A stretch of 64,000 bases of DNA from Nitrospirota bacterium (GCA_016212095.1 JACRHH010000007.1:38629-102628); one strand, 5' to 3'. Positions 8,117 through 17,081 are shown, counted from the stretch's first letter. A program made the numbers and translations. Notes: generated by a model from the sequence alone, not told the origin.

Positions 8117-9682
8117 ATGAACATACCAAACATAGTTCTAAACGCTCTTTCGACGGCCAACACGCCCGCAGTTGCAACGGCTGACGCCGGAAATCCTCAA
8201 TTAGCCGCAACGTTCAGCAATATTCTTGACGCAGTGGGCAGGGCTGAAACTTCCGCGCCGGCAGAGGCAAGCCTGATTCCTGTTGCCGAAACATCTGATG
8301 GTGATGACAACAGCGGCGTTATCGACTCCGTCGCGGCATCCATAATCCTTCTGTTTAGCGGATTCGAGTTTCCGGCCAACACGCTTCCGGCTCAGATGGA
8401 ACAAGTGCCGAACGAAATGCCGGTTGGCCAAGACGTTCCGGTTGCGGATTCATTAACGGCTGCCACCGGTTTGATTTCCAGCTTTCCCATTCAGGCGGCG
8501 GTAACAGCGCCAATGGACATAGCCGCGCCTGTTTATCCGGAAACTGTCGGCAATATGGAGATTCCCCCCAATGAGAATGCCGTCGCGCCGGTGGCCGATG
8601 CCAACGCAATGAATATGCCTGCCGATGCAAGCGGCGAGGCATTTGCCTCACAAATCGCACAGACTTCAAACGGCGAATCAACGGCAATAAATTTAATCTT
8701 TCCGGCAAAGCCGGATGCGCCGATGAAACAGGCGGCGTCCGCAATGCAAACCGGAGCCGGCAACAATCCGGCAGTTGCGGACGCTGATGACATCGGCAAG
8801 GCGAATCAGCAGACCGGCATGAAATCTCAATTAGCCAATCTCGCGCCTGAACCTGCTCCCAAACCTGCTCCTGAACTGGCGCCGATAATGACTGCATCAA
8901 ACGTTTTCGTCATTGAATCATCAGCGAAAACAGGCATCCCCGTAGCGCATGTTATGCCTGATGGCGTTTCGAGCGAACGAGGCAGGGCAAGCACACAGAA
9001 TGTCGCCAGGCAGAAGCATGGCGAAATAAAATACGAAGGCGAGGCCCCAGAAATGAGAACCGAGGCGATATTCGCGGATACGGAGTCTGAAGCTCTGATC
9101 CACGCAGACATGGCAAAGGGCAACAGCATGGAGGGCATCATTAACCGGGTGGGGTTGCCTGAAAAGCATGAGTCCGCCCAAAGCGCCATCTCTCCCGGCA
9201 ATGTATCCGCCATAAGCGCATACGAGACGGTTCGCACGATGGATCATGCATTCGGCATTGCCGAATCGGCCAAATTGGCCGAATCGGCTGAATCGCCGGA
9301 TGTTCGGGCGAATGTCGTCGCGCAGCTTCAGGAGCCTGTAACCCGCGCGATCAACCGTGGCGCGGATAATATTCGCATGCGGCTACAGCCTGAGGGGCTT
9401 GGAGAGCTTCGCGTCAATATCAGAATGGTTGACGGAGGCGTGCGCCTCGAAATCATTACGGACAAGATCCTTTCCCGCCAGATTCTGGAACAGGGACTGC
9501 CTGAGCTTCAGAGCCTCATGCGTGAGGACGGCATATCGCTGAAGAACGTGCGCGTTGAATATGGCGGCGCTGATGGCGGCGGAGATCGTGAAACTCCGCG
9601 CCGGCGGGATGAACATCCGCCTTACCGGCATAACAATGGGAATGGAAAGCGACGCGAGAACTTCGCCGGATATTTCGCCTGA
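8117..9682 (+). CDS. fliK: Flagellar hook-length control protein FliK
   Basis: A 521-residue protein with a long, variable, Ala/Pro/Glu-rich N-terminal region and a conserved C-terminal Flg_hook domain at about 415-505 (RMRLQPEGLGELRVNI, then VRLEIITD and ILEQGLPELQSLM). FliK is exported through the flagellar secretion apparatus, measures hook length and switches substrate specificity through FlhB. It lies directly before flgD and flgE, the usual order. The ATG at 8117 has no Shine-Dalgarno motif and sits where transcription from the sigma-54 promoter should start. No other in-frame start is close. Low conservation outside the C-terminus is normal for the family. Confidence 0.85.
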   Translation: MNIPNIVLNALSTANTPAVATADAGNPQLAATFSNILDAVGRAETSAPAEASLIPVAETSDGDDNSGVIDSVAASIILLFSGFEFPANTLPAQMEQVPNEMPVGQDVPVADSLTAATGLISSFPIQAAVTAPMDIAAPVYPETVGNMEIPPNENAVAPVADANAMNMPADASGEAFASQIAQTSNGESTAINLIFPAKPDAPMKQAASAMQTGAGNNPAVADADDIGKANQQTGMKSQLANLAPEPAPKPAPELAPIMTASNVFVIESSAKTGIPVAHVMPDGVSSERGRASTQNVARQKHGEIKYEGEAPEMRTEAIFADTESEALIHADMAKGNSMEGIINRVGLPEKHESAQSAISPGNVSAISAYETVRTMDHAFGIAESAKLAESAESPDVRANVVAQLQEPVTRAINRGADNIRMRLQPEGLGELRVNIRMVDGGVRLEIITDKILSRQILEQGLPELQSLMREDGISLKNVRVEYGGADGGGDRETPRRRDEHPPYRHNNGNGKRRENFAGYFA

Positions 9683-9703
9683 TTCGTGGAGGCTTGACAA
9701 GAG

Positions 9704-10381
9704 ATGATTACATCGGTAGCAAAAACGGACGCATCACCGGCACAGTCGCAGATAACCGGCGGCAAGGACATCGGAAAACAGGATTTCCTGAAGCTGTTCA
9801 TAAAACAGTTGCAGTCCCAGGATCCGCTGTCGCCGATGGACAGCGCCGATTTCACGGCGCAGCTTGCACAGTTCAGCTCGCTGGAACAGCTTACCAACAG
9901 CAACGACAAGCTTGGACAGCTCATATCCATGCAGAATTCCCAGACCGGCCTGATGGCCTCGTCCATAATCGGGAAAACTGTCATGGCCAACGGCGATTCC
10001 GTTTACATGAACGGCAAGAATGGTGTTGATCTTGCCTACTCGATAGGCCGTGACGTGGACAAGGTGAACGTGAACGTATACGACACGGACGGCAAGCTTG
10101 TTCGAAGCCTGAGCGGCAATGCAGTATCTGCCGGAAGCCGTTCGATTCGATGGGATGGAACCGACAATAACGGTAACAGTCTCCCGGCGGGAACCTACGA
10201 CTTCACCGTATCGGGAACCGATTCAGGCGGAGTAACAGTGGATGCCGCTACATTCACGACCGGAACGGTCGAGCGGGTCTCATTCGCAAACGGCATCCCC
10301 ATGGTTACGGTTAACGGAAGCACACTGCCCATGAGTTCAGTGGTCAATATCGAGGATATGAAGCAGCAAGGAGGATATTAA
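9704..10381 (+). CDS. flgD: Flagellar hook assembly (scaffolding) protein FlgD
   Basis: A 225-residue hook cap protein. The N-terminal FlgD signature is clear (KQDFLKLFIKQLQSQDPLSP, then FTAQLAQFSSLEQL), and a Tudor/FlgD-Ig-like C-terminal domain contains GSRSIRWDGTDNNGNSLPAG. It caps the growing hook during polymerisation of FlgE and is removed afterwards. The gene lies 21 bases after fliK and two bases before flgE, which supports one operon. Confidence 0.96.
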   Translation: MITSVAKTDASPAQSQITGGKDIGKQDFLKLFIKQLQSQDPLSPMDSADFTAQLAQFSSLEQLTNSNDKLGQLISMQNSQTGLMASSIIGKTVMANGDSVYMNGKNGVDLAYSIGRDVDKVNVNVYDTDGKLVRSLSGNAVSAGSRSIRWDGTDNNGNSLPAGTYDFTVSGTDSGGVTVDAATFTTGTVERVSFANGIPMVTVNGSTLPMSSVVNIEDMKQQGGY

Positions 10382-10382
10382 A

Positions 10383-11990
10383 ATGGCAATTCTCACATCG
10401 CTCTACACAGGAATCAGCGGGCTTGGCACAAACGGATCGTCGCTCAGCGTTATCGGCGACAACATCGCCAACATGAATACAGTTGCGTTCAAAGGCTCGC
10501 GCGCCAGCTTTGGCGATATTCTGAGCGGCTCGCTGACAGGCGGAGGCGGAGGCCAGTCGCAGGTTGGCAGAGGCGTTTTCCTCACATCCGTGGGTTCAGA
10601 CTTCAGCCAGGGATCGTTCCAGACAACTTCAAACACGCTCGACATGGCGATCGACGGAGACGGCATGTTCATAGTCGATTCCGCCGAGGGCAGGCGCGCA
10701 TATACTCGCGCGGGTTCTTTTCGTCTAAACAAGGACGGCTATATAACAAATCCTGAGGGCATGAGGCTGCAGGGGTATGCGTTCGACGCCAACGGCGTAT
10801 CAACAGGTGTGTTAGGCACAATCAATCTTGGCACGCTCGGCAGCTCGCCGAACCCGACATCGTCAATCGCCATCACCGCCAATCTCGATTCGCGGTCGAG
10901 CGGCAGCAATATCGTGGTGGACGCCACGAACAATACAATAGTATTTACCGACACCGCGTCGCGCACAGCCACGATAACCGCCGGAACCTACACCGGAGCC
11001 GGACTTGCCACGGCGATAAAGACAGCATTGGAAGCGGCCAACGCGGCTGCCGACACATACACAGTGACGTTCGATTCAAGCAGTAACCGCTTCAATGTGG
11101 CCAACGACGCTGGCAATGCCAATGCAATCGACCTGAACTGGGAAGACGCGTCAACAACTGCCGGAACGATTCTTGGATTCAATAACTCGAATCATGCGGC
11201 GATTGCGGTGGGAAGCTCAGGCAACAGCGACACTGCGGCGTCGTTATACAAAGCCCCGTTCGATGCCGACAATCCGGCCACCACATCCGATTTCTCGGCA
11301 GCCGTAACCGTTTACGACTCGCTGGGCAACGACAACCAGGTTACGGTTTACTTCCGCAAAAATCAGGTTTTATCTACCGGCAACGCTTGGCAGTGGTATG
11401 CCGTTACTCCGGCTTCGTCATCGACAAGCGGCGTCAACACGATCGGCGCATCCGGAACCCTGACGTTCTCGGTCAATGGCGCATATTCCGACATGACCAC
11501 GGATACCGGCCCGGATTTCGATTTTTCGGGCGGCGCCACGCAGAGCCAGACAATAGACTTCGATTTCACCACGCTCACGCAGTTTGCAACAACATCGTCA
11601 ACAACATTCCAGAGCCAGGACGGGTACGCGCCCGGATCGCTTCAGAGCATGTCGATCAATACGGACGGAGTGATTTCTGGAAGCTTCACAAATGGCCAGA
11701 GTCGTAATGTGGCGCAGGTGGGCCTGGCGAAATTCACCGCGCCTGAAGGCCTTGTGAAACTCGGCGGAAACCTCTTTACCGAATCGCCTAATTCTGGCCA
11801 GCCGCTTATCGGCGAGCCAAACACCGCCGGACGCGGGAAACTGCTGTCCGCCACGCTGGAGCTTTCGAACGTTGACCTCGCAAGCGAATTCGTGGCGATG
11901 ATAGCGGCACAGCGCGGATTTCAGGCAAACTCCAAGGTGGTGAGCACCACGGATGAGATCATGAACGAACTTGTGAACCTCAAACGCTAA
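10383..11990 (+). CDS. flgE: Flagellar hook protein FlgE
   Basis: A 535-residue secreted structural protein that polymerises into the hook. The conserved ends are present: LYTGISGLGTNGSSLSVIGD near the N-terminus and the C-terminal ELSNVDLASEFVAMI, then AAQRGFQANSKVV, which form the coiled-coil core of rod and hook proteins. The variable middle (about 150-420) is rich in Thr, Ser, Asn and Asp and should be surface exposed. It is the last gene of the operon and is followed by a terminator. Confidence 0.96.
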   Translation: MAILTSLYTGISGLGTNGSSLSVIGDNIANMNTVAFKGSRASFGDILSGSLTGGGGGQSQVGRGVFLTSVGSDFSQGSFQTTSNTLDMAIDGDGMFIVDSAEGRRAYTRAGSFRLNKDGYITNPEGMRLQGYAFDANGVSTGVLGTINLGTLGSSPNPTSSIAITANLDSRSSGSNIVVDATNNTIVFTDTASRTATITAGTYTGAGLATAIKTALEAANAAADTYTVTFDSSSNRFNVANDAGNANAIDLNWEDASTTAGTILGFNNSNHAAIAVGSSGNSDTAASLYKAPFDADNPATTSDFSAAVTVYDSLGNDNQVTVYFRKNQVLSTGNAWQWYAVTPASSSTSGVNTIGASGTLTFSVNGAYSDMTTDTGPDFDFSGGATQSQTIDFDFTTLTQFATTSSTTFQSQDGYAPGSLQSMSINTDGVISGSFTNGQSRNVAQVGLAKFTAPEGLVKLGGNLFTESPNSGQPLIGEPNTAGRGKLLSATLELSNVDLASEFVAMIAAQRGFQANSKVVSTTDEIMNELVNLKR

Positions 11991-12044
11991 CCAATAACCG
12001 GCTGAACACCGAAGACAGGAATCCCCCCGATACCTGTCACCGCT

Positions 12045-12072
12045 GGGCCTGCGCAAAGCAGGCCCTTTTTTT
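12045..12072 (+). terminator. Rho-independent terminator of the hook operon
   Basis: An eight-base stem (GGGCCTGC with GCAGGCCC), loop GCAAA, and a run of seven Ts directly after. It lies between flgE and the convergent zinc-ribbon gene. Confidence 0.9.
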
Positions 12073-12079
12073 GTAGCGA

Positions 12080-12325
12080 TCAGCCGATCTTTTTGCGTTT
12101 CATCAGCCTGTCGTACTTCTCGGCTCCGATGCATTCGCGGGCATGCGGACACCAGTCTATACATGTGGGGCCGATGAACCGGTCAGCCGTATTCCCGCAG
12201 TGCGGGCAGATGGTGTCGGTTTCGTCAGACCATATTTCCAGAGGCATCCCGCAGGTTTTGCAGGTTATCTCCTCCGGATACGGCTGGCGTATCTCAGAGC
12301 TTCCTGGGCAACTTTCCTTGAACAT
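12080..12325 (-). CDS. Small zinc-ribbon protein of unknown function
   Basis: An 81-residue protein with two Cys pairs, CKTCG and CPHCG, spaced like a zinc ribbon, then a third Cys-rich stretch (PTCIDWCPHARECIG). No membrane segment is visible. I recognise the type as a conserved small protein but cannot name a function. It stands alone, convergent with the hook operon and downstream of the macro-domain gene on the same strand. Confidence 0.7.
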   Translation of the reverse strand: MFKESCPGSSEIRQPYPEEITCKTCGMPLEIWSDETDTICPHCGNTADRFIGPTCIDWCPHARECIGAEKYDRLMKRKKIG

Positions 12326-12381
12326 GATTCAATCGTACACGGGCGTATTCAACAAAACCATGATGAAGATCATAACCGGCG

Positions 12382-12942
12382 TTAACCTCGTGTTTTTTTC
12401 ATGATCGCCTGAAGTTCCGTGCAAAAGAAAGCAACAAGCGGGCCGCCAAGCAGACAGACATCAACGCGCCTGAGGCTTCCACCCGGATGAGCAGCAAGAT
12501 AAGACGCCATGGCGGAAACCATGACGCGGGCGCATCGATCCTTCGGAAAGCCGAATATGCCTGCGCTGACTGCCGGAAACGATATGGATGCCATCCCGCG
12601 CAGTTCGGCAAGCTCAAGGCTGCTTCTGACCGCATTTGCCAGCTTCGCGTCCTCGTCTCTCTCGCCCCATCGCGGCCCCACAGTGTGAATTACCCATGCA
12701 GCCTTGAGGCTTCCGCCGCCTGTAATCACCGCAGTGCCGACAGAAGTGAAGCCAATTGCGTCGCTTTCATCCTGAATAATACGTCCGCCCTTGCGCACAA
12801 TCGCTCCGGCCACGCCGCCGCCGTGCTGCAAATGCTCGTTTGCCGCATTGACGATGGCATCGGCATCCTGCTCCGTCAGATCCCCCTCGACTATGCGAAC
12901 CGCTCTCCCGGCGATTACTGCTTCGGCATGTACCTTGTTCAT
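12382..12942 (-). CDS. Macro-domain protein, putative O-acetyl-ADP-ribose / ADP-ribose hydrolase
   Basis: A 186-residue single macro domain. Diagnostic motifs are the DAIVNAANEHLQHGGGVAGAI region near 25-50, GTAVITGGGSLKA and VIHTVGPRW in the middle, and SFPAVSAGIFGFP near 120. The Asn/Gly-rich loops bind ADP-ribose. Related enzymes deacetylate O-acetyl-ADP-ribose or remove mono-ADP-ribose from proteins. The start at 12942 has an AAGGAG site. An extended -10 promoter lies upstream, so the gene is probably transcribed alone. Confidence 0.9.
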   Translation of the reverse strand: MNKVHAEAVIAGRAVRIVEGDLTEQDADAIVNAANEHLQHGGGVAGAIVRKGGRIIQDESDAIGFTSVGTAVITGGGSLKAAWVIHTVGPRWGERDEDAKLANAVRSSLELAELRGMASISFPAVSAGIFGFPKDRCARVMVSAMASYLAAHPGGSLRRVDVCLLGGPLVAFFCTELQAIMKKTRG

Positions 12943-12965
12943 GCGCTATCTCCTTATGAATGCAG

Positions 12966-12974
12966 ATTATAACA
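12966..12974 (-). promoter_or_regulatory. Extended -10 promoter of the macro-domain gene
   Basis: The minus strand reads TGTTATAAT, a consensus extended -10. It lies 24 bases upstream of the start codon at 12942. Confidence 0.55.
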
Positions 12975-13026
12975 GTATCCGGGGCAGTTTCTTGACATTT
13001 GCCACCCACGCGCCGATAGGAAACGC

Positions 13027-14154
13027 ATGAAAGTGGTTGATGTTGCGCCGCGCAATATTGTTGCCGCGCCGGGTGTCGAGCCGCGCTTCCGCATTGCCGA
13101 GGGCGAAATGCTGGTGGCGCGTGTTGAGCGAGTGGAAGAGGGCGGCATGGTGCGCCTTGCCCTTGACGGGGGGCGAAGCGTTCTGGCAGAAACCACGCTC
13201 AAGAATCTCGCGCCTGGCGATACCGTCCGCGTGAGGGCGGAGTTGCCGCCTGAGCAGATCATTCTGCGCGCAGAAAAGACAATGGCGGAGTCGCCTGAGG
13301 CGGGAATCCTGCGGAACCTGCTTTCGCAGTTGAAGCCTGCCGATCTTGCCGATCCGTCCGGTTCCATGCTTGCCGGGCTTGCACGGCTTGCCGGTTTCCT
13401 CCAAACGCCGGAGGCCTCGGCATCTCTGCCGGTGGCGTTGCGCGCGAAGCTTGCCGCCATTGCCGACGCAATGGCCGCGCTCCTGAAAAGCGGCGACGCC
13501 GACGGCATTGACGGTGAAACGCTCAGAAGCATGATCGAAAACTCAGGACTTTTCATGGAGTCCCGGCTTGCATCTGGCAAGGACATTTCCCGCGATCTGA
13601 AGGCTATGCTGCTGCAATTGAAGCAGGGGCTGGATGATGCAGCCGAGGGCAGTTCAGCGAAAAGCACGATGAAGCCGGGCGATGTCGTTGTGGCATCGTT
13701 CGGCAAAGCCGTGGGCGACGAGATCGGAAACATCGAGGCCCGTCAGGCCGTGAACGTGCTGAACCAGAGCGTTGAGCCGCGTCAGGTGGTGATACCTATC
13801 CCGCTTGGGCAGGATTTCCGGGAAGCCGAACTGGTCATATCGGAGGATGACCAGGCCGCAATTGAGCACGGAGATGCAAAACGATTCAGGGTGCGGCTGA
13901 TACTGACGATGTCGAATATCGGGGAGATCAGGGCGGATGCGGTGCAGGGACGCGATGGTGTTTCCATCGGCATAAGGACAGGAAACGAAAAGGCGTACTC
14001 GCTGCTCAGCGCAGGTCTCGATGAGCTTGAAACCAGCCTCAGGGAGAAGGGCGTCAGCGTAAGCACCGCCGTTTCGCTGCGTCAGGAGGCGCGGGAGATG
14101 GAGGCGCGACCGCAGGTTCACGCAAAGAGTCTGCTGATAGATGTGAGGGCATGA
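13027..14154 (+). CDS. FliK-like / YlqG-like protein
   Basis: A 375-residue protein, predicted cytoplasmic or secreted without a signal peptide. The first 90 residues resemble a small beta-barrel domain (RVERVEEGGMVRLALDGGRS, LAPGDTVRVRAELPPEQ). The C-terminal part (about 250-375) has the shape of a FliK C-terminal domain: IPIPLGQDFREAELVI, then RLILTMSNIGEIRADA and a final helical segment. Its stop overlaps the start of an FlhB-like gene in an ATGA arrangement. The same pairing occurs as ylqG-ylqH in Bacillus, which supports a flagella-linked role, perhaps in export or hook-length control. Function is not established. Confidence 0.6.
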   Translation: MKVVDVAPRNIVAAPGVEPRFRIAEGEMLVARVERVEEGGMVRLALDGGRSVLAETTLKNLAPGDTVRVRAELPPEQIILRAEKTMAESPEAGILRNLLSQLKPADLADPSGSMLAGLARLAGFLQTPEASASLPVALRAKLAAIADAMAALLKSGDADGIDGETLRSMIENSGLFMESRLASGKDISRDLKAMLLQLKQGLDDAAEGSSAKSTMKPGDVVVASFGKAVGDEIGNIEARQAVNVLNQSVEPRQVVIPIPLGQDFREAELVISEDDQAAIEHGDAKRFRVRLILTMSNIGEIRADAVQGRDGVSIGIRTGNEKAYSLLSAGLDELETSLREKGVSVSTAVSLRQEAREMEARPQVHAKSLLIDVRA

Positions 14155-14441
14155 GGGAAGAAGACGCAAAACCGGAACGCCGACGCGAGGCTGTCGCGCT
14201 TCGTTACGACGGGAAAACCGATGAAGCGCCGAAGGTTACGGCCAAGGGGCAGGGACTTGTCGCTGAACGCATCATCGATGCCGCGCGCGAGCATGGAATT
14301 CCGATGCGTGAAGACCCTGACATCGTCGCGGTTCTTGCGAAGCTTCAGCTTTACGAGGAGATTCCACCTGCGCTTTACAAGGCGGTGGCGGAGATACTGG
14401 CGTTTGTTTACAGGATGAACCGCGTGGCGGCGGCAAAATAA
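14151..14441 (+). CDS. FlhB C-terminal-domain-like protein
   Basis: A 96-residue protein that corresponds to the cytoplasmic C-terminal domain of the flagellar export gate protein FlhB (EAVALRYD, APKVTAKGQGLVAERII, EIPPALYKAVAEILAFVYR). The membrane domain is absent. The NPTH autocleavage site, which in FlhB precedes this region, is not present either (RREAVALRYD instead). Stand-alone forms of this kind (FhlB/YlqH) are known in several phyla and can partly replace the FlhB domain. It is translationally coupled to the preceding FliK-like gene. Confidence 0.8.
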   Translation: MREEDAKPERRREAVALRYDGKTDEAPKVTAKGQGLVAERIIDAAREHGIPMREDPDIVAVLAKLQLYEEIPPALYKAVAEILAFVYRMNRVAAAK

Positions 14442-14460
14442 ACAGGCTGCTGCTACTTTG

Positions 14461-15072
14461 CTACAAAAACGAAAGAACGCTCATCATGGCCACGCTCCAG
14501 ATGATGTCCAGCGGCAGTTGTTTCTCTATGCCATCATCGAAAAGAATGTCGGCGCGCGGCGGAAACTCGTCGTCTCCGCGCCAAAGAAGCAGCGTTACCG
14601 GAATGCGCGGAAATGGCCGCAACTCCACGGCTTCGTCGCCATGGGAGACGCGAACTCCGCCAAGTCGCAGCCCCCGTTCGGTGAATGCGCCTGGATTATC
14701 GTTGTATTTCGCCGCGACTGCCGGAAGCGGCAGAACATGTGATCCGCGAAAAAATAGCTGCCCGCCTTTCAGGTTTGACGGGCCGAGCAGCCGTCCGGAA
14801 GGGGAAATCGCTTGCGCCTTCACCAGATACCACACGGAAGACAGGCGATAGAAATAGCCGAGACGGCCAAGATATGCGGCGCCGCGTTCGTCGTCCGCTA
14901 ACATGTCCATGCTTGCCGGCCTGAACCGGAACTTGATTCCGAACGAGTCCATCAGATACACGCCTTCGGAGGCGTCATACGCCGCTCCGGCGTTGCGGCA
15001 TACGTCGGCGGGATCGAGCCGCGAAAGCTCATCCCATGCCGCCATCTCGCCCGGTATCCTATTTTCTCCCAA
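14461..15072 (-). CDS. DUF3786-like protein
   Basis: A 203-residue soluble protein resembling the DUF3786 family found mostly in anaerobes. Visible features are the N-terminal AAWDELSRLDPADVCRNAGA, a central SSVWYLVKAQ, LKGGQLFFRGSHVLPLP, and the LRPFPRIPVTLLLWRGDDEF block with FDDGIEKQLPLDIIW at the end. The function is unknown; a corrinoid or metal-related role has been suggested for relatives. Its start overlaps the end of prmA by 14 bases, so the two are coupled. An ATG at 15045 is a possible alternative start. The assignment rests on remembered motifs only. Confidence 0.6.
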   Translation of the reverse strand: MGENRIPGEMAAWDELSRLDPADVCRNAGAAYDASEGVYLMDSFGIKFRFRPASMDMLADDERGAAYLGRLGYFYRLSSVWYLVKAQAISPSGRLLGPSNLKGGQLFFRGSHVLPLPAVAAKYNDNPGAFTERGLRLGGVRVSHGDEAVELRPFPRIPVTLLLWRGDDEFPPRADILFDDGIEKQLPLDIIWSVAMMSVLSFL

Positions 15073-15922
15073 CTATCGTCACCCAGTTTCCGTTTTCGAT
15101 CTTTTCCACAACATAAATGCCGTTGTCCGCCATCGCCGAGGCAACCATTTCATCCTGCCCGGAAAGCATCCCGGACGCAATCAATAGCCCGCCTGCTGCT
15201 AGTTTTTCGGCAAAATGCGGCATGAACTCAACAAGCAATCCTGAAAGAAGATTGGCCGCAATCATGCCGCACCCGTCAGGGCATTCCCCAATGCTGCCGA
15301 GTATTACATCGACCACGCTGTTCAGACTGTTTAATGCAACATTTCCAACCGCCGCGGATACGGCATCCGGATCGTTGTCGATTGCGGCCACGGACGCAAA
15401 TCCGCATTTTGCCGCCGCAATGGCGAGCAGTCCGGTTCCGGTTCCGATGTCGGCGAATGAAGACGCCGCGGCGATTGCTCCGGCTGCGTATTTATGAATA
15501 AGCATCACGCAGTCGCCGGTTGTCTCGTGGTGGCCGGTTCCGAATGCCGAGGCCGGATCGATGATAATCACTTTTTCGCCGGACGCCGCAGCCGGAACAT
15601 CCCACGGCGGCGCGACCGTAACTCCGCCGCCAAGCCTGAGCGGGCTGAAATGGCGTTTCCATTCCAGGTTCCAGTCGGCATCGGCCACATGCCCGCAGGA
15701 AACTGAAATGCCGCTTGTGTCGAATCCGGCGGTTTTCAATCTCCCGGCAATCTGCATGATCTTTTCGACGACGGTTTCGGAAGTCTCGCCTTCGGACGGA
15801 AACCATGCCTCAAGGCCGCGCGCGTTTTCGACCGCGCCGGTTGAGCCGATGTCGGGGAGAAGTCCGGATAAGACATCTCTTAAATCAATGGGAACAATAA
15901 TCTCGCAACGATACCAATCCAT
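15059..15922 (-). CDS. prmA: Ribosomal protein L11 methyltransferase
   Basis: A 287-residue SAM-dependent methyltransferase that trimethylates ribosomal protein L11. The N-terminal substrate-binding part is followed by the Rossmann-like catalytic domain, with DPASAFGTGHHETT, the SAM motif FADIGTGTGLLAIAAAKCG, AIDNDPDAVSAA and the MIAANLLSGLL motif in place of the NILA motif. The start is set at ATG 15922 (MDWYRCEI), which matches the family start. A longer frame to 15985 would run through the terminator hairpin of the preceding gene. Confidence 0.93.
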   Translation of the reverse strand: MDWYRCEIIVPIDLRDVLSGLLPDIGSTGAVENARGLEAWFPSEGETSETVVEKIMQIAGRLKTAGFDTSGISVSCGHVADADWNLEWKRHFSPLRLGGGVTVAPPWDVPAAASGEKVIIIDPASAFGTGHHETTGDCVMLIHKYAAGAIAAASSFADIGTGTGLLAIAAAKCGFASVAAIDNDPDAVSAAVGNVALNSLNSVVDVILGSIGECPDGCGMIAANLLSGLLVEFMPHFAEKLAAGGLLIASGMLSGQDEMVASAMADNGIYVVEKIENGNWVTIVGRK

Positions 15923-15953
15923 TGAATTATTACCCGAAATTCTTATATCACAA

Positions 15954-15982
15954 AAAAGCCCCGGCCATGGGCCGGGGCTTTT
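15954..15982 (-). terminator. Rho-independent terminator after the PpiC-like lipoprotein gene
   Basis: A 13-base perfect stem (AAAAGCCCCGGCC with GGCCGGGGCTTTT) and a three-base loop. On the minus strand it is followed by TTG after the stem Ts. It separates the PpiC-like gene from prmA. Confidence 0.85.
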
Positions 15983-15999
15983 CAAGCAACACTTGACTG

Positions 16000-16923
16000 C
16001 TAGATATTGCGAACGATCTTCGCGGCCTGCTTCTTCTTCTCAAGCCACATATGTTCCTGACCCTCGCGCTTCTGCATGAGCACCATTGCCTTGACCTTCT
16101 CCTTGGCCTCGTCGAAGCTTTCAGGCCGCGAGCCTTCCTTTGCCTCGATGCGGAAGAGGAAGAATCCGCCCATTCCCTTCATCGGGCCAACGATATCTCC
16201 GGCCTTGGCAGCCTTGATAATGTCGGCGGTGGCCTTTGAAAATGTGTCGGGCTGAACCCAGTCGGGCTTTGTCACCACGATCTTCCTGGTTGTATCTTTG
16301 GAGAGTTCGGCGGCAACCTTGTCGAAGCCCTTGCTCTTGATGGCGTCGGCAATCTTCTTTATCTCGGCCTCGTCGCCGGTCTGAACCATGCGAAGCTTGA
16401 CCCTGTCCGGCGACATCATCGGCGTCGGCGATTCCTTGTAGAATTTCTTCAGCTCCTCATCCGTCACGCCGGAAGGATCGGAAAGCGATGCCCTGAACTT
16501 GGCTATCCGCATCTTTTCCTTGACAAGTTCGCTGTACTGGGCCTCTGTAACGTTCTTTCTCTTGAGGTAATCCTGAAAAGCCGCCTCATCCTTGTATGCG
16601 GCCTTCAGGCGCTTCACCTGATCGGTCAGTTCCGCATCCGTAACGTTGAGGTTCTTCTCGACCGCTCCCTCAAGAAGAAGCTTGTCGTTGATCAACTGTT
16701 CGACAACCGCCTTCTTGAGCTTCGTCTGATCGAGTTTGGCGGCATCTTCCGTCGCATGGCGATCGACCTGTTCCGAAAGCATTATGTCGAGTTCACCAGG
16801 TGTTATTTCCTTGCCGTTCACAACCGCGACAGCATTGGTCTTTGCAACCTCTTCCTTCTTCTGCGCGCAAGCCGAAAAAAGCATCATTGCCGCAACCGGC
16901 ACAACCAGCAGTTTCCTTATCAT
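16000..16923 (-). CDS. SurA/PrsA-like peptidyl-prolyl isomerase lipoprotein
   Basis: A 307-residue predicted periplasmic lipoprotein, with a signal peptide ending in LFSAC. The SurA_N-like segment (VAVVNGKEITPGELDIML, residues about 30-150) is followed by a parvulin-type region (about 165-265). Two typical parvulin motifs are weak: the segment before VGPMKGMGGFFLFRIE lacks the usual GGDLG, so isomerase activity is doubtful and a chaperone role is more likely. The end is strongly basic. The gene has its own promoter and terminator. Confidence 0.8.
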   Translation of the reverse strand: MIRKLLVVPVAAMMLFSACAQKKEEVAKTNAVAVVNGKEITPGELDIMLSEQVDRHATEDAAKLDQTKLKKAVVEQLINDKLLLEGAVEKNLNVTDAELTDQVKRLKAAYKDEAAFQDYLKRKNVTEAQYSELVKEKMRIAKFRASLSDPSGVTDEELKKFYKESPTPMMSPDRVKLRMVQTGDEAEIKKIADAIKSKGFDKVAAELSKDTTRKIVVTKPDWVQPDTFSKATADIIKAAKAGDIVGPMKGMGGFFLFRIEAKEGSRPESFDEAKEKVKAMVLMQKREGQEHMWLEKKKQAAKIVRNI

Positions 16924-16983
16924 CCGTTATCTCCCGATGCAAATTGGAATTCCGCCTAAAGCGGTAGCTATAAACCAATGACT

Positions 16984-17012
16984 AATGTGGCATATCAAAC
17001 AGTAATTGTCAA
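16984..17012 (-). promoter_or_regulatory. Predicted promoter of the PpiC-like lipoprotein gene
   Basis: On the minus strand a perfect -35 TTGACA (17007-17012), a 17-base spacer and a weak -10 CACATT (16984-16989) precede the start at 16923. Confidence 0.4.
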
Positions 17013-17051
17013 TTTTGTATCAGTTCCGGAACCTGGGCGCTCAATAATGAT

Positions 17052-17081
17052 TTGACCCCCCGGCGGCGTATTCGTTAAGAT
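17052..17081 (+). promoter_or_regulatory. Predicted promoter of the NosL-like gene
   Basis: TTGACC (17052-17057), an 18-base spacer and TAAGAT (17076-17081) lie about 30 bases upstream of the start codon at 17114. Confidence 0.4.
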
